A program made the translations under genes and the position numbers. A stretch of DNA of 64,000 nucleotides from Nitrospirillum viridazoti (GTDB taxonomy: Bacteria > Pseudomonadota > Alphaproteobacteria > Azospirillales > Azospirillaceae): NCBI RefSeq assembly GCF_007827975.1, contig NZ_VITT01000022.1; one strand, written 5' to 3'. The notes under the pieces were generated by a model. It saw nothing but the letters and a program-made list of their open reading frames with translations, searched no databases and was not told where the DNA came from. Below are positions 1 to 8,431 of the stretch, piece after piece. Position 1 is the stretch's first letter, and every line of letters begins with the position of its first letter.

Positions 1-1497
1 ATGTTCGCCACCGACCGTGGCTGGCTGTCGCGCATCCGCGAGGCCATCCGCACCGGCCTGACGGCGGAGGCGGCGGTGCAACAGGTGCAGAACGACAACC
101 GCGCCCGCATGGCGTCGGTGACCGACAGCTACATCCGTGAGCGCCAGCTGGACCTGGACGACATCACCAACCGCCTGCTGCAGCATCTGGCCGGCCGCCA
201 GGACAAGGCGGACGGCGGCACGTTGCCCGACGCGTTCGTGCTGGTGGCCCGCAACCTGGGTCCCGCCGAGCTGCTGGACTATGACAGCACCCGACTGCGC
301 GGCCTGGTGCTGGAGGAGGGGGCGGCCTACAGCCACGTGGCCATCGTGGCCCGCGCCCTGGACATTCCCGTGGTGGGGCAGTGCACCGGCGTGCTGAACC
401 GCATCGACCCGCTGGACTTCGTCATTGTCGATGGCGATCACGGCCAGGTGTTCGTGCGCCCGGCGGAGGACATCACCGAGGCCTTCCTGAAAAGCATTGA
501 GGTGGGGGAGGAGCGCAAACGCGAGTTCGCCGCCGCCCGCAAGCTGGAGTCGGTGACGCGCGACGGCGTGGCCGTGCGCCTGATGCTGAACGCTGGCCTG
601 TTGATCGACCTGCCCCACCTGCACGCCACCGGCGCCGACGGCATCGGTCTGTACCGCACCGAAATTCCCTTCATGGTGCGGCATACCTATCCCGACACCG
701 CCGTGCAGAAGGAGACCTACGCCAAGGTGCTGGATGAGGCGGGGGACAAGCCTGTCACCTTCCGCACCCTGGACGTGGGCGGCGACAAGACCCTGCCCTA
801 CTTCCCCGACTTAGGTGAGGAGAACCCGGCCCTGGGCTGGCGCGCCATCCGCATCGGCCTGGATCGCCCCGCCATGCTGCGCAAGCAGTTGCGGGCATTG
901 CTGTGGGCGGCCTCGGGTCGCGACCTGAGGCTGATGTTCCCCATGGTGGCCGAGGTCTCGGAGTTCCTTCGCGCCCGCCGCGTGCTGGATCTGGAACTGC
1001 GCCGGCTGGAGCAGGGCGGCGTGGCCCCGCCCCGCGACCTGAAGGTGGGCGTGATGATGGAGGTGCCGGCCCTGCTGTTCCAGCTGGACGCGCTGCTGCC
1101 CCACATCGACTTCATGTCCGTGGGATCCAACGACCTGCTACAGTACCTGTTCGCCAGCGACCGCGGCAATCCCATGCTGAACAACCGCTATGACCTGCTG
1201 TCGCCGGCCATGCTGTCGGTGCTGCGCATGCTGGTGCGGCGGTGTGATGAGGCCGGGGTGCAATTGTCGCTATGCGGCGAGATGGCAAGCCGGCCCCTGG
1301 ACGCCATGGCCCTGCTGGGCTGCGGCTTCCGCACCCTGTCGATGAGCCCGGGCGCCTTCGGCGAGATCAAGACCATGATCCGCTCGGTCAATGTGGACGT
1401 GCTGCAGCGGTTCCTGGATAGCCTGCTGGGACGCCCCGACCGGTCGTTGCGCCAGCACCTACTGGCCTTCGCGCGCGACCATGGCGTTCGGCTCTAG
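1..1497 (+). CDS. ptsP: PtsP, nitrogen-PTS phosphoenolpyruvate-protein phosphotransferase (5' truncated)
   Basis: Enzyme I of the nitrogen-related phosphotransferase system. It takes phosphate from PEP and passes it to the HPr-like protein NPr in a cytoplasmic regulatory relay. Only the C-terminal 498 residues are in the window; the family is usually about 750 residues with an N-terminal GAF domain, so the true start lies upstream and the ATG at base 1 is internal. The swivelling phosphohistidine motif AAYSHVAIVAR is visible with the active-site His at residue 112 of the fragment. The PEP-binding barrel follows (DGIGLYRTE, TLDVGGDKTLPYF, SVGSNDLLQY), and the catalytic Cys425 sits in SLCGEMASRP. 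Without the N-terminus, PtsP rather than PtsI is inferred from the alphaproteobacterial setting. Confidence 0.93.
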   Translation: MFATDRGWLSRIREAIRTGLTAEAAVQQVQNDNRARMASVTDSYIRERQLDLDDITNRLLQHLAGRQDKADGGTLPDAFVLVARNLGPAELLDYDSTRLRGLVLEEGAAYSHVAIVARALDIPVVGQCTGVLNRIDPLDFVIVDGDHGQVFVRPAEDITEAFLKSIEVGEERKREFAAARKLESVTRDGVAVRLMLNAGLLIDLPHLHATGADGIGLYRTEIPFMVRHTYPDTAVQKETYAKVLDEAGDKPVTFRTLDVGGDKTLPYFPDLGEENPALGWRAIRIGLDRPAMLRKQLRALLWAASGRDLRLMFPMVAEVSEFLRARRVLDLELRRLEQGGVAPPRDLKVGVMMEVPALLFQLDALLPHIDFMSVGSNDLLQYLFASDRGNPMLNNRYDLLSPAMLSVLRMLVRRCDEAGVQLSLCGEMASRPLDAMALLGCGFRTLSMSPGAFGEIKTMIRSVNVDVLQRFLDSLLGRPDRSLRQHLLAFARDHGVRL

Positions 1498-1657
1498 CCA
1501 ATCTAATTAATTCTGACGGCACGATGGTTGCGGTACCGCGGCGCCCTTGATAAGACTCCCCGGTCAACGACGGTTGGGTAATATTCGAACCGGCGGTTGG
1601 GACAATTCAAATACGAATTCCGGGGGCCCCTGGGCCTTCTGTGCTGGGACAGCCGTC

Positions 1658-2890
1658 ATGACTGAACGCCGCGACCGTTATCGGGACATGATCGACGCTG
1701 GCCGCGCCGCCGAACCACAGGCGCCGCGCGAAACCGTGGGCGACATCCTGCGCATGCGGCGCGAGGAACTGGGCTATGACCTGACGGGCGTGGCCAACGT
1801 CCTGCGCATCCGCCGCCCCTATCTGGAAGCCATCGAGGACGGCCGCTATGGCGACCTGCCGGGCCAGGCCTACATCCTGGGCTTCCTGCGCAGCTACGCC
1901 GACCTGCTGGGTATCGATTCGGGCGATCTGCTGAACCGCTTCAAAGATGAGACGGCGGGCCACGTCCGCCCGGCGGAACTGTACCTGCCCATCCCGGTCA
2001 GCGAGAACCGCGTGCCCAGCGGCGCGCTGATCGTTGGCGCCGTGGTGCTGGCCGCGGCCCTCTACGGCGGATGGTACCTCTATTCCTCCGCCGACCGCAG
2101 CGCCCTGGACCTGGTGCCCAAGCTGCCGGAGCGGCTGGCCCACCTGACGGGCAACAGCGATGCCTCCTCCCCCCCGCCGGCCAACGTGCTGCCGGCCCCC
2201 GCCGTGCAGGCCCTGCTGAACCAGGCGCAGCCCACCGCGCCGGAGGTGGGGGCCGCCCCCGACGCCACCGCGCCGCTGCCCGATGCTATGCCCGGCCCGG
2301 TGCCCGCGGCCCCCGCCAACGCCCCCACGGGCCAGGGGGCCGCACCGCAGGCGCTGGCGACCAATGCCCCCGCGGGCCAGGGGAGCACCGCACCGACCGT
2401 CGCGCCGGGCAAGACCGCGACGGCGCCTCAGCCGGCCGCCCCGACACCGGTCGCGTCCGAGGCGCCGGATGACGAGGCGCCGCAGATGCCCGACCTGGGC
2501 CAGCCCAAGACCGCCGCGGCCGACCCGGACGCCGCCCCGGCCGATGCCAGCATGCGCCCCGATACCACCGCCCCCGGCGCGGCGCCGGCCCCCGCCAAGG
2601 GCCGCGTTTTCGGCCAGACCGGCCCCGCCCGCGTGGTGGTGCGCGCCACGGACGAAAGCTGGATCCAGGTGCGCGACGCCAAGGGCACGCTGTGGGCGTC
2701 CCGCGTACTGCACCCGGGCGACAGCTTCCGCGCGCCCGACGTGCCCGGCCTGACCCTGGAAACCGGCAACGCCGGCGGCGTGGTGGTCAGTCTGGACGGC
2801 AAGGACCTGGCCGCTCTGGGCGCCAAGGGCCAGGTGGTGCGCAGCTATCCCCTGCAACCGGATGATCTACAGGCTCGGGTGACTCACTGA
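1658..2890 (+). CDS. RodZ-like helix-turn-helix membrane protein with C-terminal DUF4115
   Basis: A 410-residue bitopic protein of the RodZ type. Known members link the MreB cytoskeleton to the cell-wall elongation machinery. Residues about 27-87 form a cytoplasmic helix-turn-helix domain (RREELGYDLTGVANVLRI, then GQAYILGFLRSYADLLGI). One membrane segment lies at about 121-143. A very long Pro/Ala-rich periplasmic linker follows (about 160-320) and then a compact C-terminal domain (VVVRATDESWIQVRD onward) typical of DUF4115. I chose the ATG at 1658 because homology-like sequence begins there; an in-frame ATG at 1547 would add 37 residues with no domain character. The stop overlaps the start of the next gene by one base (TGATG), so the two are probably co-translated. 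Confidence 0.85.
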   Translation: MTERRDRYRDMIDAGRAAEPQAPRETVGDILRMRREELGYDLTGVANVLRIRRPYLEAIEDGRYGDLPGQAYILGFLRSYADLLGIDSGDLLNRFKDETAGHVRPAELYLPIPVSENRVPSGALIVGAVVLAAALYGGWYLYSSADRSALDLVPKLPERLAHLTGNSDASSPPPANVLPAPAVQALLNQAQPTAPEVGAAPDATAPLPDAMPGPVPAAPANAPTGQGAAPQALATNAPAGQGSTAPTVAPGKTATAPQPAAPTPVASEAPDDEAPQMPDLGQPKTAAADPDAAPADASMRPDTTAPGAAPAPAKGRVFGQTGPARVVVRATDESWIQVRDAKGTLWASRVLHPGDSFRAPDVPGLTLETGNAGGVVVSLDGKDLAALGAKGQVVRSYPLQPDDLQARVTH

Positions 2891-4506
2891 TGGCTTCCCT
2901 GTTTCGCAGCAAGGCGGCCGTCGCCGCCTGTGTTTCCGCCTGCGTGGCCCTGGCCGTAGGCCTGGCGCCCCCTTCGGCCCGGGCCGAAGGCCGCATCCGC
3001 CGGATCGAGGTGGACGTGGCCAAGGCGGCCCAGCCGCTGGACCGCTTCTACGACCTGTCCGTTGGGTCCGATTTTCCGGGCACCCTGATGCGGCCGGACA
3101 GCATGGCGCAGTTGAAGACGACGCAGGATGAGCTGGGCTTCCGCTACATCCGCTTCCACGCCATCTTCCATGACGTGCTGGGCACGGTGAAGGTCGAGAA
3201 CGGCACCATCACCTATGACTGGAGCAAGATCGACCAGCTGTACGACGACCTGAAGGCGCGCGGGCTGAAGCCCTTCGTCGAACTGGGCTTCACGCCCAAG
3301 GCCATGGCGACGTCGGAGAACAAGATTTTCTATTGGGAGGGCAACACCTCCCACCCCCGGCCCAACGCCTGGCGCGACCTGATCACCGCCTTCGTCCAGC
3401 ACATCGAGGCACGCTATGGCCAGGCCGAGGTGCGCAGCTGGTTCTTCGAGGTGTGGAACGAGCCCAACCTGTCGGGCTTCTGGGAAGGCGGCGACCAGCA
3501 GGCGTATTTCGCGCTGTACGACCTGACCGCCAACACCATGAAGGCCATCGACCCCGAACTGCGCGTGGGCGGCCCCGCCACGGCCGGTGCCGCCTGGGTG
3601 CCGGAATTCCTGGACCATGTGGCCAAGAGCGGCGCGCCCGTGGACTTCGTCACCACCCACACCTATGGCGTGGACGGCGGTTTCCTGGATGAGGCCGGCA
3701 AGGCCGACACCAAGCTGTCGCCCTCCCCCGACGCCATCGTAGGCGATGTGCGCAAGGTGCGCCAGCAGATCGCCGCCTCCCGCTTCCCCGACCTGCCGCT
3801 CTACTTCACGGAGTGGAGCACCAGCTACACACCGCGTGACCTGGTGCACGACAGCTATATCAGCGCGCCCTACATCCTGGCCAAGCTGAAGGCCAGCCAG
3901 GGCATGGTCCAGGGCATGAGCTACTGGACCTACAGCGACCTGTTCGAGGAACCCGGCCCGCCCACCGCCCCGTTCGAGGGCGGTTTCGGCCTGATGAACC
4001 GGGAAGGCATCCGCAAGCCGGCCTATTTCGCGTACAAGTACCTGCACGCCCTGCAAGGCCAGGCGGTGCCGGTGACGGACGGCCAGGTGATGGCGTCCGC
4101 GACGGAAGGCAAGGCCGCCGCCCTGGTGTGGGATTTCCAGCAGCCGCAGCAGCCGGTCAGCAACCGGTCTTTCTACAGCAAGATCGTCCCCAACAAGGCC
4201 GCACCGTCGGTCAAGGTGTCGTTCCGGGGCTTGAAGCCCGGCACATACCACCTGGCCGTGCACCGCACCGGCTTCCGCGCCAACGACGCCTATTCCGCCT
4301 ACATCGACATGGGCGCGCCCAAGACCCTGTCGGCGGAGCAGCAGGCCAAGCTGACCGACCTGACGCGCGACCTGCCCGAGGCGGACAAGACGGTGACCGT
4401 GGGGGCCGACGGCCGCTTTGCCACCACTCTGCCCATGCACAGCAACGACATCATGCTGGTCACGCTGGATCGGACCGCCGGGGATCAGGCCGCCGGCGGC
4501 AAATAA
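2890..4506 (+). CDS. Glycoside hydrolase family 39 (beta-xylosidase-like), exported
   Basis: A 538-residue glycosidase with a signal peptide (hydrophobic core at residues 9-26, cleavage probably after AEG/RAEG near 33) and a TIM-barrel. The GH39 acid/base Glu191 lies in VWNEPNLSGF and the nucleophile Glu308 in LYFTEWSTSY. Characterised GH39 enzymes are beta-xylosidases, alpha-L-iduronidases or exopolysaccharide-acting enzymes. The C-terminal beta-rich part (KAAALVWDFQQPQ...) resembles the accessory domain of beta-xylosidases. Substrate cannot be read from the sequence. The start overlaps the rodZ-like stop by one base, so it is transcribed with a cell-shape gene, and the next gene is ispG after a hairpin. 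A carbohydrate-active enzyme between these two housekeeping genes is unusual. Confidence 0.82.
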   Translation: MASLFRSKAAVAACVSACVALAVGLAPPSARAEGRIRRIEVDVAKAAQPLDRFYDLSVGSDFPGTLMRPDSMAQLKTTQDELGFRYIRFHAIFHDVLGTVKVENGTITYDWSKIDQLYDDLKARGLKPFVELGFTPKAMATSENKIFYWEGNTSHPRPNAWRDLITAFVQHIEARYGQAEVRSWFFEVWNEPNLSGFWEGGDQQAYFALYDLTANTMKAIDPELRVGGPATAGAAWVPEFLDHVAKSGAPVDFVTTHTYGVDGGFLDEAGKADTKLSPSPDAIVGDVRKVRQQIAASRFPDLPLYFTEWSTSYTPRDLVHDSYISAPYILAKLKASQGMVQGMSYWTYSDLFEEPGPPTAPFEGGFGLMNREGIRKPAYFAYKYLHALQGQAVPVTDGQVMASATEGKAAALVWDFQQPQQPVSNRSFYSKIVPNKAAPSVKVSFRGLKPGTYHLAVHRTGFRANDAYSAYIDMGAPKTLSAEQQAKLTDLTRDLPEADKTVTVGADGRFATTLPMHSNDIMLVTLDRTAGDQAAGGK

Positions 4507-4536
4507 GCCAACCGCGTCGGCTGCTTAACCATTATG

Positions 4537-4565
4537 CACCGCGCCGTCCCGCACACGGCGCGGTG
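4537..4565. terminator. Hairpin between GH39 gene and ispG
   Basis: A perfect 11-bp inverted repeat (CACCGCGCCGT / ACGGCGCGGTG) with a 7-base loop lies 30 bases after the glycosidase stop. No T-run follows, so it may be an mRNA-stabilising or attenuating hairpin rather than a full intrinsic terminator. Confidence 0.55.
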
Positions 4566-4646
4566 AAGCCTTGTGCGATGGCCTCTTGATCCCGGGGCCT
4601 TCCGGCAGCACTTTACCGATCAAATTCCCCCATGAGGCCAGTTCCC

Positions 4647-5774
4647 ATGTCCACCTCCCATCGTGCGTATCGCCAGATCCTGCGCCGGACCTCCCGTCAG
4701 ATTCGTGTCGGCAACGTCCTGGTCGGTGGCGACGCGCCGATCTCCGTCCAGACCATGACCAACACCCTGACCGCCGACGCCAAGGCGACGATCGAGCAGG
4801 TGTTGCGGGCCGAAGAGGCCGGCGCCGACATGGTCCGCGTCTCCTGCCCCGACGAGGAGTCGACGGCGGCGCTGAAGGAGATCGTGAAGGCGGTGCACGT
4901 GCCCATCGTGGCCGACATCCATTTCCACTATAAGCGTGCCATCGAGGCCGCCGAGGCGGGTGCCGCCTGCCTGCGCATCAACCCCGGCAACATCGGTTCC
5001 GCCGACCGGGTGCGTGAGGTGGTGCAGGCCGCCAAGGACCACGGTTGCGCCATGCGCATCGGCGTCAACGCCGGTTCGCTGGAGCGCGAGCTGCTGGAGC
5101 GCTATGGCGAGCCCTGCCCCGAAGCCCTGGTGGAAAGCGCCCTGACCCACGCCAAGATCCTGGAAGACCATGACTTCCGGGAGTTCAAGATTTCCGTGAA
5201 GGCCTCGGACGTGTTCCTGGCCGTGGCCGCCTACCAGGGCCTGGCCGAGGCCTGCGACTATCCCCTGCACATCGGCATCACCGAGGCCGGCGGCCTGCGC
5301 GCCGGCACCGTGAAGTCCTCCATCGGCCTGGGCATGCTGCTGTGGTCGGGCATTGGCGACACCATCCGCGTGTCGCTGTCCGCCCCCCCGGAGGAGGAGG
5401 TCAAGGTCGGCTTCGAGATGCTGAAGTCGCTGGGCCTGCGCCGCCGCGGCGTCACCGTCATCTCCTGCCCGTCCTGCGCCCGCCAACAATTCGACGTCAT
5501 CAAGACGGTCGAGGTGCTGGAGGAGCGGCTGGCCCACATCACCACCCCCATGACCGTCTCGGTCATCGGCTGCGTGGTGAATGGCCCGGGCGAGGCCACC
5601 ATGACCGACATCGGCTTCACCGGTGGCGGCAAGGGCGTGCACCAGGTGTTCCTGGCGGGCCAGCCGGCCCACCGTCTGAAGGACGAGAGCATCGTCGACC
5701 ACCTGGTGTCGCTGGTGGAGAAGAAGGCCGAGGAGATCAAGGCCGCCGGGGAAGCCGCCGCTGCCGCCGAGTAG
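4647..5774 (+). CDS. ispG: IspG, 4-hydroxy-3-methylbut-2-en-1-yl diphosphate synthase
   Basis: Penultimate [4Fe-4S] enzyme of the MEP isoprenoid pathway; it reduces the cyclic diphosphate MEcPP to HMBPP in the cytoplasm. From the ATG at 4647 the protein has 375 residues, the normal size. The cluster ligands are visible: Cys274 and Cys277 in ISCPSCARQQ, Cys309 in GCVVNGPGEA, and the conserved Glu316 seven residues later. The N-terminal half carries the expected TIM-barrel sequence (SVQTMTNTLTAD, RINPGNIG, KISVKASD). An in-frame ATG at 4632 would add five residues. The gene follows the rodZ-like gene and GH39, as a distal member of that cluster or from its own promoter. Confidence 0.97.
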   Translation: MSTSHRAYRQILRRTSRQIRVGNVLVGGDAPISVQTMTNTLTADAKATIEQVLRAEEAGADMVRVSCPDEESTAALKEIVKAVHVPIVADIHFHYKRAIEAAEAGAACLRINPGNIGSADRVREVVQAAKDHGCAMRIGVNAGSLERELLERYGEPCPEALVESALTHAKILEDHDFREFKISVKASDVFLAVAAYQGLAEACDYPLHIGITEAGGLRAGTVKSSIGLGMLLWSGIGDTIRVSLSAPPEEEVKVGFEMLKSLGLRRRGVTVISCPSCARQQFDVIKTVEVLEERLAHITTPMTVSVIGCVVNGPGEATMTDIGFTGGGKGVHQVFLAGQPAHRLKDESIVDHLVSLVEKKAEEIKAAGEAAAAAE

Positions 5775-5786
5775 CATAGAATGCCC

Positions 5787-5915
5787 GCGGCATGAGCCTC
5801 TGCTCATGCCGCTTGGCTGCGACCGCAGCCGCCGGAAGTTTCTGGGGAGCGTCAGCGGACTGGAAACTGAGGATAAGCCAAGGCCACGGATGTGGCCGCC
5901 CGGCGCCTGAGGGCG
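5787..5915 (+). repeat. Dispersed structured repeat, copy A
   Basis: First copy of the intergenic repeat family, type-1 middle. It opens with a perfect 11-bp hairpin (GCGGCATGAGC, loop CTCT, GCTCATGCCGC; 5787-5812), then GGCTGC-GACC-GCAGCC, the middle module ending in TCAGCGGACTGGAAACTGAG, and the tail hairpin CCAC-GGAT-GTGG followed by GGCGCCTGAGG. It lies 12 bases after the ispG stop, so the opening hairpin may also serve as the ispG 3' end. Confidence 0.85.
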
Positions 5916-5931
5916 CGTCAAAAAAGATCGG

Positions 5932-5965
5932 CATCCCGCCGCCGGTCAAAACCGGCGACGGGATG
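5932..5965 (+). promoter_or_regulatory. Two-part hairpin immediately before the prfA ribosome-binding site
   Basis: Nested inverted repeats CATCCCG...CGGGATG and GCCGGT-CAAA-ACCGGC form a hairpin of 13 paired bases that ends three bases before the likely Shine-Dalgarno GGA (5968-5970) of prfA. Its position suggests an influence on RF1 translation or a leader-end structure; the role is inference. Confidence 0.45.
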
Positions 5966-5976
5966 ACGGAACCAAC

Positions 5977-7062
5977 ATGACCACATTGGAAGAACGGTTC
6001 GGGGACACGCTGGCCAAGCTGTCGGCCCGGCATGACGAACTGCGCGACGCCCTGGCGACGGGCACGCTGGCGGCCGACGCCTACACCCGCATGAGCAAGG
6101 AGTTCGCGGAGCTGACGCCGGTGGCGGAGTCCATCGCGGACCTGCGCCGCGCGCGGTCCAACCTGGCCGAGCTGGCCCGCATGGCGGAGGCGGAGGCCGA
6201 TCCCGAGATGCGGGAGCTGGCGCAGGAAGAGCTGATCCAGGCAGAGAAGGCCCTGCCCGGACTGGAACGCCAGGTCATGCTGGCCCTGCTGCCCAAGGAT
6301 GCCGCCGACGACAAGAACGCCATGCTGGAGGTGCGCGCCGGCACCGGCGGCGACGAGGCGGCCCTGTTCGCCGCCAACCTGTTCGACATGTACCGCCGTT
6401 ACGCCGCCATCCAGGGCTGGCGCTTCGAGGTCATCGAGATCTCGGAGACCGGCCTGGGCGGCTACAAGGAAGCCATCGCCAGCATTTCCGGCCGGGGCGT
6501 GTTCCGCCGGCTGAAGTTCGAATCGGGCGTGCACCGGGTGCAGCGCGTGCCGGCGACCGAGACTCAAGGCCGCATCCACACCTCCGCCGCCACCGTGGCC
6601 GTGTTGCCCGAGGCTGAGGAGGTGGACATCCAGATCGATGAGAAGGATCTGCGCATCGACGTGTTCCGCTCCTCGGGCCCGGGCGGACAGTCGGTCAACA
6701 CCACCGACAGCGCCGTGCGCATCACCCACCTGCCCACCGGCCTGGTGGTCAGCCAGCAGGATGAGAAATCGCAGCACAAGAACAAGGCCAAGGCCCTGCG
6801 CGTGCTGCGCTCCCGCCTGTATGACCTGCAACGCAGCGCCCTGGACGCGGAACGCGCGGCCAACCGCAAGAGCCAGGTGGGCAGCGGCGACCGCTCCGAA
6901 CGCATCCGCACCTACAACTTCCCCCAAGGCCGGGTGACCGACCACCGCATCAACCTGACGCTCTACAAGATCGACAAGGTCATGGCAGGCGAGGCCCTGG
7001 ACGAGGTGGTGGAGGCGCTGATCGCCCAGGATGAGGCGGAGCGCCTGGCCGAACTGCAGTGA
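5977..7062 (+). CDS. prfA: Peptide chain release factor 1
   Basis: RF1 recognises UAA and UAG stop codons on the ribosome and triggers peptide release. The 361-residue protein has the full family length. The stop-codon-reading tripeptide is PAT at residues 192-194, which marks RF1 rather than RF2 (SPF). The peptidyl-tRNA hydrolysis motif GGQ is at 236-238 in SSGPGGQSVNTTDSA, and the following VSQQDEKSQHKNKAKA stretch is typical. Gln238 is the residue methylated by PrmC, whose gene follows immediately and overlaps by four bases (GTGA). Confidence 0.98.
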   Translation: MTTLEERFGDTLAKLSARHDELRDALATGTLAADAYTRMSKEFAELTPVAESIADLRRARSNLAELARMAEAEADPEMRELAQEELIQAEKALPGLERQVMLALLPKDAADDKNAMLEVRAGTGGDEAALFAANLFDMYRRYAAIQGWRFEVIEISETGLGGYKEAIASISGRGVFRRLKFESGVHRVQRVPATETQGRIHTSAATVAVLPEAEEVDIQIDEKDLRIDVFRSSGPGGQSVNTTDSAVRITHLPTGLVVSQQDEKSQHKNKAKALRVLRSRLYDLQRSALDAERAANRKSQVGSGDRSERIRTYNFPQGRVTDHRINLTLYKIDKVMAGEALDEVVEALIAQDEAERLAELQ

Positions 7063-7937
7063 GCGGGCCCATGGGCGCCCCGTTGCCCCTTCGCGAGGTC
7101 CTGAAGGCGGCCGAGGAACGCCTCGCCGCCGCCGGCTGCGCCAGCCCCCGGCTGGACGTACGCCTGCTGGCGGAGGAGGCGCTGGGCTGGTCGCGCACCG
7201 CCCTGCTGCTGGACGGCGACCGGCCGGTGCCGGTCGAGGCCCAGGCCGCCCTGGCCACCCTGGTCGATCGCCGGGCGGCGCGGGAACCGGTGTCGCGCAT
7301 CCTGGGGAAGCGGGAGTTCTGGAGCCTGGAGTTCCGCCTGGCGCCGGACACGCTGGACCCCCGGCCTGATACCGAGACCCTGGTGGAAACCGCGTTGCGC
7401 CACCTGCCCGATGGTCAGCGCCCCCGGCGACTGCTGGATCTGGGCACGGGCAGCGGCTGCATCCTGCTGGCGCTGCTGTCCGAGCTGCCGGGCGCCTGGG
7501 GCCTGGGCGTGGACATCGCCCCCGGCGCCGCCCAGGCCGCCGCCGCCAATGCGAAGGCCCTGGGATTCGCCAGCCGCAGCGCCTTCCTAGTCGGCAGCTG
7601 GACGGACGCCCTGGGCGGCGGGGTCCCTTTCGACGCCATCGTGTCCAACCCGCCCTACATCCCCGCCGCCGACATCGCCGACCTGGAGCCGGAGGTGCGG
7701 ACCTTCGATCCCATGCGCGCGCTGGACGGCGGCGCCGACGGGCTGGATCCGTACCGTCACCTGGCCGCGGTGGCCGCTGGCCTGCTGGTGCCCGGCGGCC
7801 TGCTGGCGGTGGAGCATGGCGCCGGCCAGGGGGCGGACGTGGCGGCCCTATTCACCGCCGCAGGCCTCGAGGTGCTGGAACAGGTGGACGATTTGGCCGG
7901 CCACGACCGGGTGGTCGCGGCCCGGCGGCGCTGCTGA
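7059..7937 (+). CDS. prmC: PrmC, release-factor glutamine N5-methyltransferase
   Basis: SAM-dependent enzyme that methylates the Gln of the GGQ motif of RF1 and RF2. The N-terminal helical substrate-binding domain (about 1-100) is followed by the Rossmann methyltransferase core with motif I LLDLGTGSGCILLALL and the glutamine-binding NPPY motif at residues 197-200. Length is 292, normal for the family. The GTG at 7059 overlaps the prfA stop; an ATG at 7071 four codons in is the alternative. Translational coupling to its substrate gene fits the function. Confidence 0.97.
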   Translation: MSGPMGAPLPLREVLKAAEERLAAAGCASPRLDVRLLAEEALGWSRTALLLDGDRPVPVEAQAALATLVDRRAAREPVSRILGKREFWSLEFRLAPDTLDPRPDTETLVETALRHLPDGQRPRRLLDLGTGSGCILLALLSELPGAWGLGVDIAPGAAQAAAANAKALGFASRSAFLVGSWTDALGGGVPFDAIVSNPPYIPAADIADLEPEVRTFDPMRALDGGADGLDPYRHLAAVAAGLLVPGGLLAVEHGAGQGADVAALFTAAGLEVLEQVDDLAGHDRVVAARRRC

Positions 7938-7940
7938 CAC

Positions 7941-8047
7941 CAGCGGCACGAGATTTGACTCGTGCCGCTGTAGCCCGCGACTGCGGTACCGCAGGGCGGG
8001 GCGAGGAAGCCAAGCCAGCGGATGCCGGCGCCCGGCGATTGAGGGGG
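7941..8047 (+). repeat. Dispersed structured repeat, copy B (short middle)
   Basis: Begins four bases after the prmC stop with a perfect 12-bp hairpin (CAGCGGCACGAG, 6-base loop, CTCGTGCCGCTG; 7941-7970). TAGCCCGCGACTGCGG follows, then a shortened middle and the tail AGGAAGCCAAGCC-AGCGGATGCCGG-CGCCCGGCG-ATTGAGG. It lacks the ACTTTCCGGGGAGCG section of copies A, E and F. Confidence 0.85.
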
Positions 8048-8073
8048 CATTTGAGTGGTCACGATCAAATGCC
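8046..8073. terminator. Hairpin with GGTCACGA loop following repeat B
   Basis: GGCATTTGA / TCAAATGCC (9-bp stem) encloses the 10-base loop GTGGTCACGA. The same architecture, a TTTGA stem end and an NNGGTCRCGA loop, recurs at 36162-36193, so this is probably a second small hairpin family used at gene ends. Confidence 0.5.
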
Positions 8074-8431
8074 GCACCTATGACTCCCCAAAAGATCAAG
8101 CTTCCTGACCGCTTGCGCCAGCCGCGCAGGGCCGCATCGCCAAAAAAAATGTTGGATTAGCGGGATTCAGCGTTTAGGGTCATTTTGCGTGGTGAAGGCC
8201 GAAGGGGCGACGCGCCGGGCTCGAAACGGGGGACACCGTTATAGGGGCCGGGCTAGCGTTCATGGGCCAATGATGATCACCACGGCATGCCAGTTTGCCC
8301 AGCATGGTCGATCCGGTTTCCTTCCGGGTTACGGTGTGGATTCCGGGATCGGATGCGGTGGCGCGGATGATGATGTCCGCCCCCTTGGCACGGCATGCAT
8401 CGAACTCCAACGGGGCTAGAGCAGCAGTCGG

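Larger units (their letters stand above)
7938..8431. other. 494-base intergenic region between prmC and the DUF4167 gene
   Basis: Holds repeat copy B and the GGTCACGA hairpin in its first third. The remainder includes an A-run (8142-8149) followed by a possible sigma70-like promoter (TTGGAT at 8152-8157, 17-base spacer, TAGGGT at 8175-8180). I see no convincing coding sequence; the ORFs crossing it lack a ribosome-binding site and domain character. Confidence 0.5.

Noticed and set aside
1607..2857. Long minus-strand ORF of 416 residues antisense to the rodZ-like gene
   Set aside because: His/Gly/Arg-rich shadow produced by GC-rich codon bias of the real gene; no start signal or domain.
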